A stretch of 64,000 nucleotides of DNA from Ampullaceana balthica (lineage: Eukaryota; Mollusca; Gastropoda; Lymnaeidae), in NCBI GenBank assembly GCA_944989445.1, contig CALYLW010000284.1:664259-728258 (forward strand). The letters run 5' to 3'. Each line of letters begins with the position of its first letter. Position 1 is the stretch's first letter. A program made the position numbers and the translations under genes. Shown here one piece after another: positions 24,191 to 35,879 of the stretch. The notes under the pieces were generated by a model. It saw only the letters and a program-made list of their open reading frames with translations. It was not told the origin of the DNA and ran no database searches.

Positions 24191-26172
24191 TTACCCGGCC
24201 GAGGAATAAGGAATTTACTATTAAAAACATTTTATTAATATACCATCAGAATTAGAATTAAGTGTAATCTTTGGTAAGGAATAGTTTGAAGTCAATGCTT
24301 AAACATTAAAATATTTTTTATTGAACTTAAAACCATACTTAAAGTTACTTACATATTAGCTTTCTAATGATACTAAATGAAGAGTTCATTGCAGGTACTG
24401 GTACTGTATCTTGGTTACTAGTGCCATCAGTGTCAGTAGCATGCTCATCACTTTCTTTGATGTCATTATTATTGTTATTCATGGTCTCTAGATGAAGTAT
24501 AGAAATTAATTTGGAATTATTGACCTAGTCACAACTATTAATTGATTTATTAATAATAGACTGCACTAATACTTAAATTAAGATTATAACTATAATAGTA
24601 ATAGGTGAACAGTCTACTAAATACAAATACTATTTTAAACAGAATCAGAGGATTTAACTTTGAGAACTTGCTCAGATTCAGATTAGTTTTATTGATAAAT
24701 TTCACACAAATTAGGGAATTGGGCAAGTCTATGTAATCGTATTTATTTGGTATGCACAAGATTCACAGTGCAGAGCTAATACGTCTAAAAATTAATAAGA
24801 ATAATAATATTAATAACTATTTATAACTAAGTACGTAATATAAATTCAAAAATTTCGAAATAGTTCCTAGAACTTGAAATTAATATTGTGTTTAAAAAAG
24901 ATTTCATTGATGTTCAAGCCTATCACCCCTAAAATAATGCGAGTCCATCAACCCAACTCTTTATCACAGGCTATCGAGCAGCCATCTTGAATTCCTCAAA
25001 TTCCATCGATTCCCAATTTGTGCAGAAACCCCAGTTTTAATATAATTATTACACCCATATTTTGCATACATTTTTAAATATAACACCTTTTGATTATAAC
25101 TTATTCAATCATTGTTGCGATTATATATGCTTTTTATCGATAGACTGTCCTAAATTAAATAGATCCAATTCTAATCGTACACTATGTACCATACGCGTCC
25201 AATTTTCACTACGATGAGACCAGCTATGTTGCATAAAAATAATAATATATTTTTACTAACTTAATCAACTAAACTAAAACAGAAGTAAATCATTTGTTTA
25301 AATGTAAATAAAACTTTAAATATATTACTTACCTATTGATTGACGTCTCAAACACAGAGTAATTCTTATCCACAAAACTGCTAGACATTGGTAAAAAAAC
25401 TTCGCTGGGACTCACAGTACAAAAGGAAAAATCGAAAGTGGCTATGTTTTTCTAAATCAAATCGCTTCGCGCCAATAGTTACCACTAATTTGATTTTACA
25501 ACAGTATTTTTTTTTATTATGATCTTTCTATCTGCGTGCGGAAATTACTACAGCTTAGTTATTTTCAATGTTTTTACTTCGACTTAAGATTTTAATCTGA
25601 ATTTTAAAAATGAAATAATAAAGTTAGATATAATTTCTATACATCAAACGAAAGGGTAGGATCTGCTCTTTCATTTGGTGGTAACTCTATGTCGCTAATT
25701 TGAATAGGCGCGACGCGACGAGCGTTTCAAACACCTAATGGTACAAATTCACGCGAAAAACATATATAAAATTTGTCAAAACTGATAATTTTTAAACACA
25801 TAAAAAACACACAAGTCAAAGATACAAAAAATATATATTTCGTTAGATAAAGATTAGACGTTTATTCACATGTTAATCTCATTTGTGTAAGTCTCCTAGA
25901 AGTATTTTTATTTATTTTTTGAAAACAACGAAAAATGACCACAAACGCGTTTTTTCGCCAGTTTGGACTACTTAGTAACAGCTAATATTCTTATTCCAAG
26001 TAATACTAGTGATATCTTGTGTATTTCATGGATTAAATTGCCAGATAGTGTGTATTATTTGTCTTAGCGAAAACTGAGGATCGTTGTGAAATATTGTGAT
26101 TTGTGAGAAATTGTTGGATTAATAATTGAACGTAAGTATATTTTTAAAGTTATAACTTTTAAAATAATATAA

Positions 26173-27226
26173 TCTATATATATAATTCTCTTCGTCGCCC
26201 AACCATTCGTGGTCGGACCATGTGAGGCAAGCAAGCTGCAAGTATGTGCAACCGAGCATGACGAATGACCTTCGCTCGGGTCAACTAATCACTGTTGGCA
26301 AGCGTGGTGGGATGAAAAGAAAAGAAAAAAAGGGTGGGGGTGGGAGTGGGTGGTAACAAAGATCTTGCGTTCACTTGCCGTTCACTTGCATTGTTCCTTC
26401 ACAGAAATGTGAGATTCGTAGTGTACTGGTTATCACGTCCGCCTCATACGGGGAAGGTCCTGGGTTCAAGCCCCAGCGAAAACATTGTTTTTTTAATTTT
26501 TAAAAATGTCTGTTTTGTGCCCATTCTTTTACCCCTTTATTGCCAACACTGGCTGACCCACGGCGTAGCATACGCCGCTAATGATTTAGTGACGGATGAA
26601 GACTTCCTGAAAGACACAGTTGTCAAAATGGGATTGGTTTGGGCAAACGACTGTGAGTGAATGAAAAGAAGGAACTCTTGAGAGACCCGCAGCGTAGCAT
26701 ACGCCACAGAATTGCTCATCATAGACAGTGCAAAGAACGTTTTGGGGGGGGGGTGAGAGTACAGACACAAAAAGCAGCACTAAGTAAATAAAAAATAGCA
26801 AGTAAATGTGAAGACATGCACACTGAGGTTGTTGTTACTCGCCTCACATTTTATACTACCATCCCTTAAACATAAACTGTGTTGGGCCGACGCTAGCGAG
26901 GGTTAGTCATATTTAGGGTTGTTAATTGCATGTTCTTGCTGTTTTTTGTTGTTGTTTGGAAAACCGATTATCGATTATGTAACTCCGATTTTAAATCGAT
27001 TATAGTTTTATAGATAACTTCATAGAAGTTAGGGGTGTACTGAATTTCGCCTGCAACTGTCTCGAAACCAACAATGAGTTGGCAGTCCCCCCCCCACCCC
27101 AACCGACATTCACTCGCGTTGTTTTGATTTCTTCGTACTGTAGTTTGTGTCCGTTCTTTCTCCACTTTCTTTGCACTCTCCATGAGCAAGTCTGCGGCGT
27201 ATGCTGCTACGCCGTGGGGAGGCTAG
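26173..27226 (+). mobile_element. Helitron, 1,054 bp, with tRNA-like insert
   Basis: It starts TCTATATATATAATTCTC directly after an A. It ends with a hairpin (CGGCGTA-TGCTGC-TACGCCG, about 27195-27214) and CTAG directly before a T, so it sits between A and T as Helitrons do. A second hairpin of the same sequence type in opposite orientation lies inside (CGGCGTAGCATACGCCG, about 26560-26576), and the 26690-26720 block repeats the terminal sequence inverted, so the element is probably two fused copies. No helicase is present. Confidence 0.8.
26412..26483 (+). pseudogene. tRNA-Val-derived sequence in the Helitron
   Basis: Seventy-two bases with the tRNA layout: a D-arm with A-box TAGTGTACTGG, an anticodon stem TCCGC/GGGGA around loop CTCATAC, a variable part AAGG and a T-arm with B-box GGTTCAAGC. 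Animal tRNA-Val(CAC) has loop CTCACAC, so this looks like a Val gene with a C to T change that makes the anticodon read CAT. The acceptor stem (AGATTCG with CGAAAAC) pairs imperfectly. It is most likely a tRNA pseudogene or SINE head carried by the Helitron, not a working tRNA. Confidence 0.65.
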
Positions 27227-27959
27227 TTGAAACTAATCCTCGTCTTAAAACTAATAACATCAATCTGTAATAGCCAAAAATAAAATGTCAAACTAACACT
27301 GCAAACATCAATTCAAATGTTTAAATTGAATATTATATTTTGAAAGAAGCAGCATGTGCACTTGCTAACTATATCAGATATCGGGGAAAATCGACGTCTC
27401 AATTCCCAAAATAGTTTCCGATCTTCTTTTGGTGTTGTGCAATGACTCCCACGACTGTGATCTTGCAAATTTTAAATGCTAAAGATGACATAATAAATCT
27501 ACTGATGTTACTTTTTTCTTTAACAGATCACATGCAAAAAAAAAGGTATAAATAGGTTAATTTGACGTCATTGTTCATATTTAAAGACGTATTTTGTCTT
27601 CAAATTTCAATTGAACAAACTAGATATCGCCTTACGTTATGGGTGGATGGTGAATTTATTATTAAGAAAATTGCAAGCAAAGTAACTATACTCTCGTTAA
27701 ATTAAAAAGTGGAGGACCTCCTTCTTTTTCGAAAAAAAATAAATCAATACTGATTGTTCAGAGATTTTCGAAACATACATAAGAGCTAACTAAACCGTAA
27801 TCGAAATTATATAATTTTAATTGAAATTCCTTAGAATATAATTAAATTAATTTTGGTCTTAAGAAAAACCATTTATGCCAGATGGTATTGTAGAGATGAA
27901 AAAGTTAACATAATTGTACACGAAACAGGTAACAACTTATAAAAAACTTAATAATAAAA

Positions 27960-30440
27960 AAACCCGTAAAAAACCAAGTTTTTGACAATAAATCCTTTAT
28001 GTAGGAGACATAACTAAAAGAATGTTCATTATAAAACGCAGCGCAAGACAATCCGAAAATACCAAATTTTTGTTATGTCTCGTAAAACATGTTTAATATC
28101 TTATCTTATCTGTTTACAGACGCTTCTTCTATACAGAAAATTATTGCGTCATACGCTTATCTATGGTTTGTGTTTAGTCCTGCATTTTTATTAGAGATTT
28201 AAATGTTGATAAAGTGTTGGTTTTCCTGGTTTCTTCAGGCAACCCATTCCACGCCCGAATTCCGGACGGGAAGAACGAAAATTTGTATGTGTTTGTTCTT
28301 GCTTACTGAACAACAAAGGTGTTTTTATCCTTATGTCTATCTGATGGTTGTATTAAGTTATCTTTGTGTTGTATTCTAAATTACAATTAATTGCTTTATG
28401 TATGATTACTACTTTGCTCTTGGTTCTTCTATCCTCTAGTAATTCAAGGTTTAATGATTTAACCAATGGTGTTCCTCTTGTCAGTTCTGAATATTCTCCA
28501 GTAATGAATCTGGCAGCTCTTTTTTAAATTTGTTCTAGTTTATCAATGCTTTCTTTGGTGGATGGGTCCCATACAGAAGATGCATATTCTAGTAAAGGTC
28601 TCACCAAAGTGAGGTAGCATTTTAGTTTTATATCTCTATTACATTTGTTAAAGTTTCTTTTTATAAAACCTAAGGTTTTGTTTGATTTTTTAATAACTTC
28701 ATTGACTTGGGGATTCCATGATAGTTTCTCATTTATTAAGACTCCTAAGTATTTTGCATCTTTAGTTTGGGTCAGTTCTTTTCCATGAATGTAATATTTT
28801 GAATTTGTTTCTTTTTCTTTGTTACTCTTAACAGTTGACACTTTTCTGCCCACCGATCGGGAATATATTTTTAAAAGTATTGTCAATATAATACGCACCT
28901 TATTGCGTGACAGGAAAGGTTGTTCAATATAATATGCACCACGACACTCTAGCACAAAAATTAACATGATGCATAGATTTAAATAAAATAATCTAAAAAT
29001 TCAATACTTTAATTACAGTACTTGCGATCGATCTGAAATTTTGATACATCGTTTTTATCATCGGCACAAGTCTGCCTGTTAAATTTCAGATCGCTAGCTT
29101 ACAAGGAAGTGGGTTAAAAATCGATCCAAATGTTTAACAGAGAGCAAGCAATCAAGGGCTCAGACACCACAAGTTAATATAAAGGAATTAATTTTTAAAA
29201 AACAAGTTTTTGATTATAAATCCTTTATGAACGAGACATAACTAAAAGAATGTTCATTATAATACGCAGCTCAAGACCATCCAAAAATACAAAATTGTAA
29301 TGTGTCGTAAAACATAAATAATATAATAGTCCAAGTCATTGGAAGGAATGAAGGTAGGGTCCGTAACGTTATGACGTCATTGTTCGAGCGGATATTTTAG
29401 TACATGGTGTGCATAATAAGATGCGTAAGTAATTATAAATTTAAGACACTCCGTAAAAAATATTATATGACGTCATTGTTTTAGAATTTATAAAATACTT
29501 TGTGTATATTTCAGGAAGTTTAATATTTCGTATTAAGTTAGTTGGGCTTTTGAAACAAGTTGGCGCCGTAGGCGCCCTATAAAAATTAGGCGCCCTAAAA
29601 CCCTTATTATAAAATACTTTGTGTATATTTCAGTAAGTTTAATATTAAGTATTTATCAAACAAAGATAAGTTAGTTGTGCTTTTGAAAAAAGTGGGCGCC
29701 GTAGCACCCTAAAATAGTGGGCGCCGTAGACGCCACGGACCCCAGCGCAATCTAGTGTTTAATATAATGCGCACCGATCAGGAATATGTTTATAAAAAGT
29801 TTTGTCAATATAATACGCACCATGACACTACACAAAAAAAGTTAACATGTTACATAGAGATAAATAAAGATAATCTAAAAATTCATTAATTTAATTACGG
29901 TAGATTCGATTTATCTGAAATTTTGATACATCATTTTTATCATCGGCACCAGTCTACCTGCAAAATTTCAGCTCGCTAGCTTATACGAGGAAGTGGGTTA
30001 AAAGTCGAATCCAAAGTTTTTTCGGCACCGACCGCCGCCTCAAGCAAGCAAGCAAGCAGACACCACGAGTTAATATAAAGGATTTAAAAACAAAGTTTTT
30101 GACTATAAATCCTTTATGTACGAGACATAACTAAAATGTGTTCATTATAATACGACAATCCAAAAATTCAAAATTTTAGTTATATCTCATATATATAAAG
30201 GATTTATAATAAAAAAAACTACTAAAGTCTGCCTGCTAAATTTTAGCTCTGTTTGATCACAGGAAAATGGGTTATAAAAACATGTTTAATATAATGCGCA
30301 CCGCGCGACAGACTAGCACTTACATTTACAGATCGGGAATATATTTGTTTTTTAAAGTATGGTGCAATACTCATCGCACGGCGCGACAGGAAAATATTAA
30401 AAACATTGTTCAATATAATACGCACCGCGACAATCTAGCA
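27960..30440. repeat. Array of a dispersed repeat with TATAATACGCACC motifs
   Basis: At least three copies of a unit of about 450 bp lie in the same orientation: 28868-29340, 29757-30225, and 30280-30440 continuing at 32344-32580 after a hAT insertion; 27969-28095 is the tail of another. Each has CAATATAATACGCACC, TCTAGCACAAAAA, ATAGAGATAAATA, CGATCTGAAATTTTGATA, GCTCGCTAGCTTA, AAGTGGGTTAAAA, ACACCACGAGTTAATATAAA and TAAATCCTTTATG..GAGACATAACTA. The inner part between ATATAAAGGATTTA and TAAATCCTTTATG is self-complementary. There is no coding content. Confidence 0.7.
28100..28850 (-). pseudogene. LINE reverse-transcriptase C-terminal fragment (CR1/jockey-like)
   Basis: On the minus strand the frame from about 28845 encodes YYIHGKELTQTKDAKYLGVL, I-N-E-K-L-S-W, KLKCYLTLVRPLLEYASSVW, D-P-S-T-K, typical of the thumb region of LINE ORF2. 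A CAA to TAA change stops it at 28524-28526. The frame then continues KRAARFITGEY, LTRGTPLVKSLNLELLEDRR to a one-base deletion near 28410. Other pieces of the same family are at 32850-33065 and 63330-63480. The element interrupts the repeat array. Confidence 0.85.
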
Positions 30441-32343
30441 CAGTGATTCCCAAACTCTTTTGACCCATGGACCACTTTTTATAGTCAACACTTGCCCACG
30501 GACGCCCAAGTAAAAAAACTACCTAAATGCATAGTGTAAAAACTACACATTTAAAAAAGCAAAATTTTGATGAAGAAGTATTTATTGAATTTTTAAAAAA
30601 ATATTTTAAACAATTAATATCTTGGACGAACGTGATTAGATTTTATGAGTGTATTTATGTCCGACTCAATGCTAGTGAGTAGTAAATCTCCATGAGGACT
30701 AATTTCTATTCGGTTTCTATTTTTTATGATGAAGTTTATAACGGCACTAAATCTACATTCTGCCAAATAGGAAGATGGGAAAAAAGTTAAATAACTTCTG
30801 TTCAATAACCCATAATGCACGATATAAAATTGGGATATGTTTCTGTAGCCAAAATTTGTGGTATCCTTGTTCAAACATGGTTTACGTTCCTCATTTGCAG
30901 ATATTTTAACAAGCTGCTCCTGTATTAGTATGGATTCATCTGTGTTTGGGATCTGAGTTTTTCCAAGCCTAAAGGGTTCAACAGTCGGGGATATCCAAGT
31001 GCAGAATGTCCTTAAATCTTTGGTTTCATGTGTGCATAAAGAGCCGTTAAGTGTTGAAAGTATGCCAGCAAATCTTTATCTCTATTTTGCTATTTCGAAA
31101 GATTTGAAAACTGAGAATATTCTTCTCTTCCAAAGGTTTGTTTGTCTAGAAAAAGGTTTGCAAGAAACGCAGATATTACGTTTTTAGTTTTGATTAAATT
31201 TAAATTTAATTGGTCACCTTGTCGATTCAAATTAGTTTCATTAAATTTGGTAAGCAAATCAATCAAAAGGCTATTTCATGTTTTGAGTTAAGTGTGTCGA
31301 AAATATTTTCCTTTGCTTTCCAGGAATTTCAACACAGAAACAAATAGAGCATAAAATATATTTAAAAATGCACTTTTTGATAACCAGCGTACTTCTGTGT
31401 GAATAAGTTAACGATTATAGTCTATCTAATTTTCCAAACAATGTTGAGCAATTAGTCTCTCATTGAAGGAATTCCTTTTGATTTTATTACCTGCTCTAAT
31501 GGGATACTCCAGTGAACCATGCAAACTTTCACTAAGATTTTTTGCGAATAAATGATGTCAATGAATGACACAATTTACTGAAAATACATTCGGTACAGCT
31601 TGTTTTAAAAATGCCATAAAGTCAAGGGTATAGCTTTAACTTCAAAAAATCTTTTTAATTCAGTAAGTAACGTTTGACCTTACGTATCTGATTCCAAACA
31701 TTTAGACATACATGTACTTCAAATATTCAATAACACTGTGTTGTCGGAATTTCTTCTTCGGCTCCCTAATTCTCGTATCTGTTGTAACAAACCATTGTTA
31801 ATAATTAAAAAAATTTCAATGGAATGCTGCAGAAAGACCTTTTGAAAAAAAGATATTTAATGATATGATAAATTTATATAAATATAACTTTCCGATACAT
31901 AGAAAATTACTCAACATTGCAACCTTCGTTCTTTCACGTTAAAAAAGCGTATTTTTCTGACCTACTTGCTTATAGAGATTCCGTATTTCTTACTCATCAA
32001 ACTTGACCTTTCAATAAACCTAGTATTTTGATTGGTTATAGCTATGGAAAGTACCGTAGTTCTACTTAGTTTTCTTGGTAAAACAACATTGTATTCCATG
32101 ACTGATAGCACCTAAGATGGTACTTAATGAGGGGAAAAAGCACTAAGAAAGTATTTTATTTATTATTTATTTTAATTTCCATTATAATAAAAATCGATCA
32201 AAATTTTATTATCTTATATTAAACCTTGCGCGGACCCCTTGACGTTGTTCAGGGACCCCCTAATCAATTTTAATTTTCCATGGACCCCCTGATTGGTACC
32301 GGGGACCCCCGGGGTTCCAGAGGGACCACTTTGATAATCACTG
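30441..32343. mobile_element. hAT transposon, degenerate, 1.9 kb
   Basis: The ends are CAGTGATTCCCAAACTCTTT and the reverse complement of CAGTGATTATCAAAGTGGTC. The flanks ATCTAGCA and GGCTAGCA are a probable 8-base target duplication with two differences. The insertion falls inside the array unit at TCTAGCACAAAAA, whose remainder continues directly at 32344. Only remains of a minus-strand transposase are visible. Confidence 0.75.
30614..30874 (-). pseudogene. hAT transposase C-terminal (dimerisation) remnant
   Basis: The 86-codon frame has FFPSSYLAECRFSAVINFII, K-N-R-N-R-I-E-I, and HGDLLLTSIESDINTLI. This matches the conserved end of hAT transposases, where FP-x-x-Y-L-x-E-x-x-F-S-A is followed by a K-x-R-x-R-L box and G-D-L-R-L. 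Upstream on the same strand, to about 31950, similar but broken text covers the rest of the gene. It is a dead copy inside 30441-32343. Confidence 0.75.
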
Positions 32344-32580
32344 GGCTAGCACAAAAATTTACATGCTACATAGAGATAAATAGAGATAATCTAAAAATGT
32401 ATTAATTTATTTACAGTAAATTCGATCGATATGAAATTTTGATAGATCATATTTATCGTCGTCACAAGTCTGCCTGCAAAATTTCAGCTCGCCAGCATAC
32501 GGCGAAGTGGGTTAAAAATTGATCCAAAGTTTTTTTAGGAAACTAGATGCCACGAGTTAATATACATCAAGAATTTTAAA
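32344..32580 (+). repeat. Continuation of the array unit interrupted by the hAT element
   Basis: Runs on from GGCTAGCACAAAAATTTACA through ATAGAGATAAATAGAGATAA, GATATGAAATTTTGATAGAT and CAGCTCGCCAGCATA to GAAGTGGGTTAAAAATTGAT, in the same order as the other units of the array. Confidence 0.7.
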
Positions 32581-32849
32581 AAAGTAAACTGTTAAGTACA
32601 TTTAAGGGTAACAAAAAAAAAGTTTTAAAAATTAAAAAAATAAAATAAAAAATAAAAAAAGCAAATTACTTTATTCATGGAAAACAATTAATCCAAACAA
32701 AAGATTCAATATATTTTAAAATAATAATAAATGAGAAATATCATGGAACCCCATGTCGATGAAGTAATTAAAAATGAAACTAAACCGTATGTTTAAAAAA
32801 ACAACAACAAACTTTTACAGTGGTAAAAAGAATATAAAACTAAAATTTT

Positions 32850-33310
32850 ATTTTACTCTGGACCTGTACTAGAATATGAATATTCTATTTGGGGTAAATG
32901 TGCCAAAGAAAACATTGATAAACTAGAACAAATTAAAAAAAAAGACCAGCCAGATTCATTACTGGAGAATATTTAAAACTTACAAGAGTAACACCATTAG
33001 TTAAATCACTAAACATAGAAACACTAGTGGATAGAAGAACTATCATAAACTTAATGGGATGGTGCTACTTAAGATCCCAGTATGTTAAAATAATATAAGT
33101 CTCTCATAATATAAATAGACATAAATAAATAACTTAATAACACCTCCGTCCTACGACAGACAAATAGTATTTAATTAAATAAAATACAAAATACGTACAT
33201 ATATATAACTATAACTCAAACAAACACTAGTGCCATTAAAATATTAAAACAACTAAATACAAATTTTATTATATAAAAGTAAAAGGGAAGCTAATGACCC
33301 CGCTTCCCTT
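32850..33310 (+). pseudogene. LINE fragment, same family as 28100-28850
   Basis: On the plus strand the text FYSGPVLEYEYSIWGKCAKE, N-I-D-K-L-E-Q-I-K and, after frameshifts, ARFITGEY-like and RVTPLVKSLNIETLVDRRTI parallel the minus-strand copy at 28100-28850. The following 250 bases, ending in CGCTTCCCTTGTGGTTTTCACC, are probably the element's 3' untranslated tail. Confidence 0.7.
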
Positions 33311-33689
33311 GTGGTTTTCACCTAATGGGACGACAAGATGTTTCGCCTGTCTATAATTGTGTTGTTGTTTTGATTTCTACTAAAACTTACATGTAACGTA
33401 TTCTGACTGGTTATGATATTAGGCTTATTAAATATATTTCCAAGTACATTGTTATCAACATGCATTGTATTAAAGAAGTAATTAATTTTATGTAAATAAT
33501 GTGTTTTCCTTTTTTTAAAATTCACATTGAAAAGTGATATTAAAACGAACTTATTATTGCATTAATACTTTTTGTGAAGGTCTTCATTGTTTTAAAATCA
33601 CGGATCGCCTTATTTGATATTAGTTTCCCGACACTGCTTTAAAAATTGTTTTAAAAAATCAAATTGAAAAATCTACTGCGTTGTTTGAA

Positions 33690-34260
33690 AACCAAAGTAC
33701 CCGTTGAGGGTCGGGTAAATCCGAAGCGACCGTTTCGTCCCCTCAATTTTACTAGCAACGCCATTGAGTGGTGCCGGTTTAGGGCCAGGAGTGCCAGTAC
33801 GGGTTAGCAAAAGGAACCGCGAAGAACGCAGCGGACGCCAGCTCTGAGGAAACCTTCCAGTGGGGGTTGCACCCTAGGTAGGTCATTGATGATCCCCCGC
33901 ATAGCGGCGATCCTAACCATTGAGACTCATATGCTTTGCCGGGGTGGCGCCGAAGTGGTAGCGGGTCGTAGTAAGGCAATTCCACCCCTCCTTGTGAGGT
34001 CAACTTAGTGGGAGGCATTTTCGACTTTCTGTCCTGGATGCCCAGGTGGCCGCTTCAGAAGCGACCGCTCCGTTCCCCAGCTGTCACGTCCTTTTCTGGG
34101 GGAGGGGGCCAGATAGCTGGGAGGGTCTTCCAGGAAAACCCATGAAGAGCACTAGGCTCGAGGCTTCTGATCTTCTTCCACATGTAGGATCACTGCGTTG
34201 TTATTTTCTACAACAGTCTCCTCAAAAACATTGAAAATAAAATTTTAATTTTCATTTTTC
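33690..34260. other. GC-rich island, probably a LINE 5' part
   Basis: A sudden change from about 30% to over 50% GC, with an internal echo (GAAGCGACCGTTTCGTCCCC near 33724 and GAAGCGACCGCTCCGTTCCC near 34057). Open frames occur on both strands (34018-33779 minus and 34046-34234 plus) but neither looks like a conserved protein. The LINE remains immediately downstream make a retrotransposon 5' region the simplest reading. Confidence 0.4.
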
Positions 34261-34439
34261 TCGATGAACCTCCCCCACTCCCCCCGCCCTGAACTTTAAA
34301 TCTGACCACAAACTTACTACATTCAAAGGTAACATTTGATGTAAATTTTTAAATACTTTTTTGAAATAATTTTATTTTTCCTTATTTTGTTTTTGTTTTT
34401 TAAATGTGTGAAATACATTATTGCGAAGTTAAATTTTTG

Positions 34440-34610
34440 GAATTGGAGGCAGACATTAAGAAAATTGGCCGTGACTGAAAAATGGTGGAGAGGCTTGCTC
34501 AGGATAGGGATGGCTGGAGGACTCTCGTAGGTGGGCTATACCCTTGGAGGGATCGCAGGGGTCAACGATGATCGGCGGATGCCCCTCATGGACGATAAGC
34601 TTTAACAACA
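34440..34610 (+). pseudogene. LINE C-terminal tail, RTE-like
   Basis: The plus strand around 34490-34560 reads LAQDRDGWRTLVGGLYPWRD, the conserved end (A-x-D-R-x-x-W-R-x-L-V) of RTE-like LINE proteins. The upstream sequence has a stop within W-R-Q-T-L-R-K-L-A-V-T text. It is a truncated copy. Confidence 0.6.
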
Positions 34611-34699
34611 TTTAAAAAAAAATTTGATAAATAATTTTTTTTAAAACATTAAAAACTAATATGTCGCTTTGTTCAGGGTATAAATTTTATGTGTTAATG

Positions 34700-35870
34700 T
34701 GACTTTATATTTAAGAGTTCGGTGCCCTTGCTTCGCTACTATGGTACAAACAATGAAAAGAAAATCGTGCGTTTTCTTAAGAGCTCATCTTTTCGTTAAA
34801 AATTTAGAATGCATGAACATGGAAGCATACATAAAAAAGCTTTGGAACTCGGATCATCAAAAACTAAATGAAGCGAATCAACAATATTCCTCACAAAACA
34901 ACACAATGGGATTTCCGAGACTACTGGCAGCATGGCGAATATTGCTTATTCTCAACAATTTAGAATCTCTGATGTGAAAACGCAAACACGAGATTGTACT
35001 TAACGTAAAGAATTTAGTGCTCAAAGCGGACATGCAAAGTGGGAGTCGAATTAAATCAAATGATAACAATGAAACATTTTCACAACACATGACTTTCAAG
35101 CACCACCAAGCTCAACCTGGTGAAAAAGCAAGTATGCACGAGCTGGGGCACTGTAGCAAAGGTTCTCAGAGCTCTTTTCCCGGGCAGTGTAAAGTCAGGG
35201 ATAGACTAAAGCATGCCCGTCCAATCCTTTGCCAGCAAAACGGCACTGGAAAATTTAAGCATCATCCAAAACAAAGTTCTATGGTTTATTTGTGGTGCTT
35301 TTAAAACCACACAGACAGCTGTCGCAGGGGTCACAGCATTCGTAGAACGACTGTCTATATGAAGGGGAAAGGCAATATTATAAATACTTAAAATTACCGC
35401 GATTGACCAAATAGAACCCAGCAACCAGATGCAGAATAATTGGGCGCAAGTGGAATGTTGAAACAGTCCGCCAACATGTCTGAAGTAGCGGAGCTTGACA
35501 GTAGCGTGAAATCTACATCGAAACCCGCCCACCCCCGAAATAATAACAAAATAGAGGATTAGTTACCTTCAAAATCAAATCACTCTATCTGGAACATATC
35601 TGTCTCAGAATACGTTAACAATGGACCGAAACTACAGTGGTGAAAAGCAGCCTTACTTAACATGTACGGACAGCGGCTGTCCATTAGAATAAATTATTGT
35701 TCAGCGGAAACCAATGTAAAAGTTTTCACAGACGGCGTTGCCAATATGAGAGAAGACCCTGCAGGTCACGGTGCGCTCATCCTACACAAAATTGTAAGAG
35801 TCAACAAGTACACTTTGACAGATTGTTCATTTTCTTCAACTGCCATGATTGTTGTTACCTTTTAGCCCTA
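34700..35870 (+). pseudogene. Jockey/I-like LINE relic with RNase H-like end
   Basis: Near 35220-35340, broken plus-strand frames give LENLSIIQNKVLWFICGAFK, T-T-Q-T-A-V, matching the post-RT region of jockey/I elements (x-L-x-x-I-Q-N-K-x-L-R-x-I-x-G-A). Near 35710-35800 is VKVFTDGVANMREDPAGHGA, resembling the first RNase H strand with its catalytic Asp (x-x-T-D-G-S). The 92- and 95-codon frames at 34699 and 35017 are pieces of the same damaged reading. Many stops; not a gene. Confidence 0.55.
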
Positions 35871-35879
35871 ATTATATTT

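Larger units (their letters stand above)
22056..25973. mobile_element. 3.9-kb DNA transposon with 8-base target duplication AGTAACAG
   Basis: The target duplication AGTAACAG is perfect (22048-22055 and 25974-25981). The termini are TAGGTAGTCCAAACTG on the left and the reverse complement of AAGTAGTCCAAACTG on the right, so the inverted repeat is about 15 bases with one indel. Eight-base duplications occur with hAT and P elements; the ends match neither strongly to my eye. Inside are a 539-bp direct duplication (22445-23510) and, on the minus strand at about 24190-23657, broken coding text. The superfamily is unresolved. Confidence 0.7.
21345..26160 (+). repeat. Tandem duplication of about 310 bp, second copy split by a transposon
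   Basis: Copy A is 21345-21655. Copy A' is in two parts: 21935-22055 (TTTCATTATAAGGCGTGT, then AGTTATTATAAAA) and 25974-26160 (GATATCTTGTGTATTTC, TATTGTGAT, GAGAAATT, TTAATAATTGAA). The break falls exactly at the 3.9-kb element 22056-25973. The 61-codon frame in copy A (21437-21622) is not intact in A', so it is unlikely to be a gene. Confidence 0.7.

Noticed and set aside
26411..26483. Functional tRNA gene
   Set aside because: The acceptor stem is mispaired and the anticodon CAT does not fit the tRNA-Val body; it is inside a Helitron and has a decayed sister copy.
34046..34234. 62-codon ORF in the GC-rich island
   Set aside because: Open frames on both strands of a GC-rich repeat-derived stretch; no conserved protein text.
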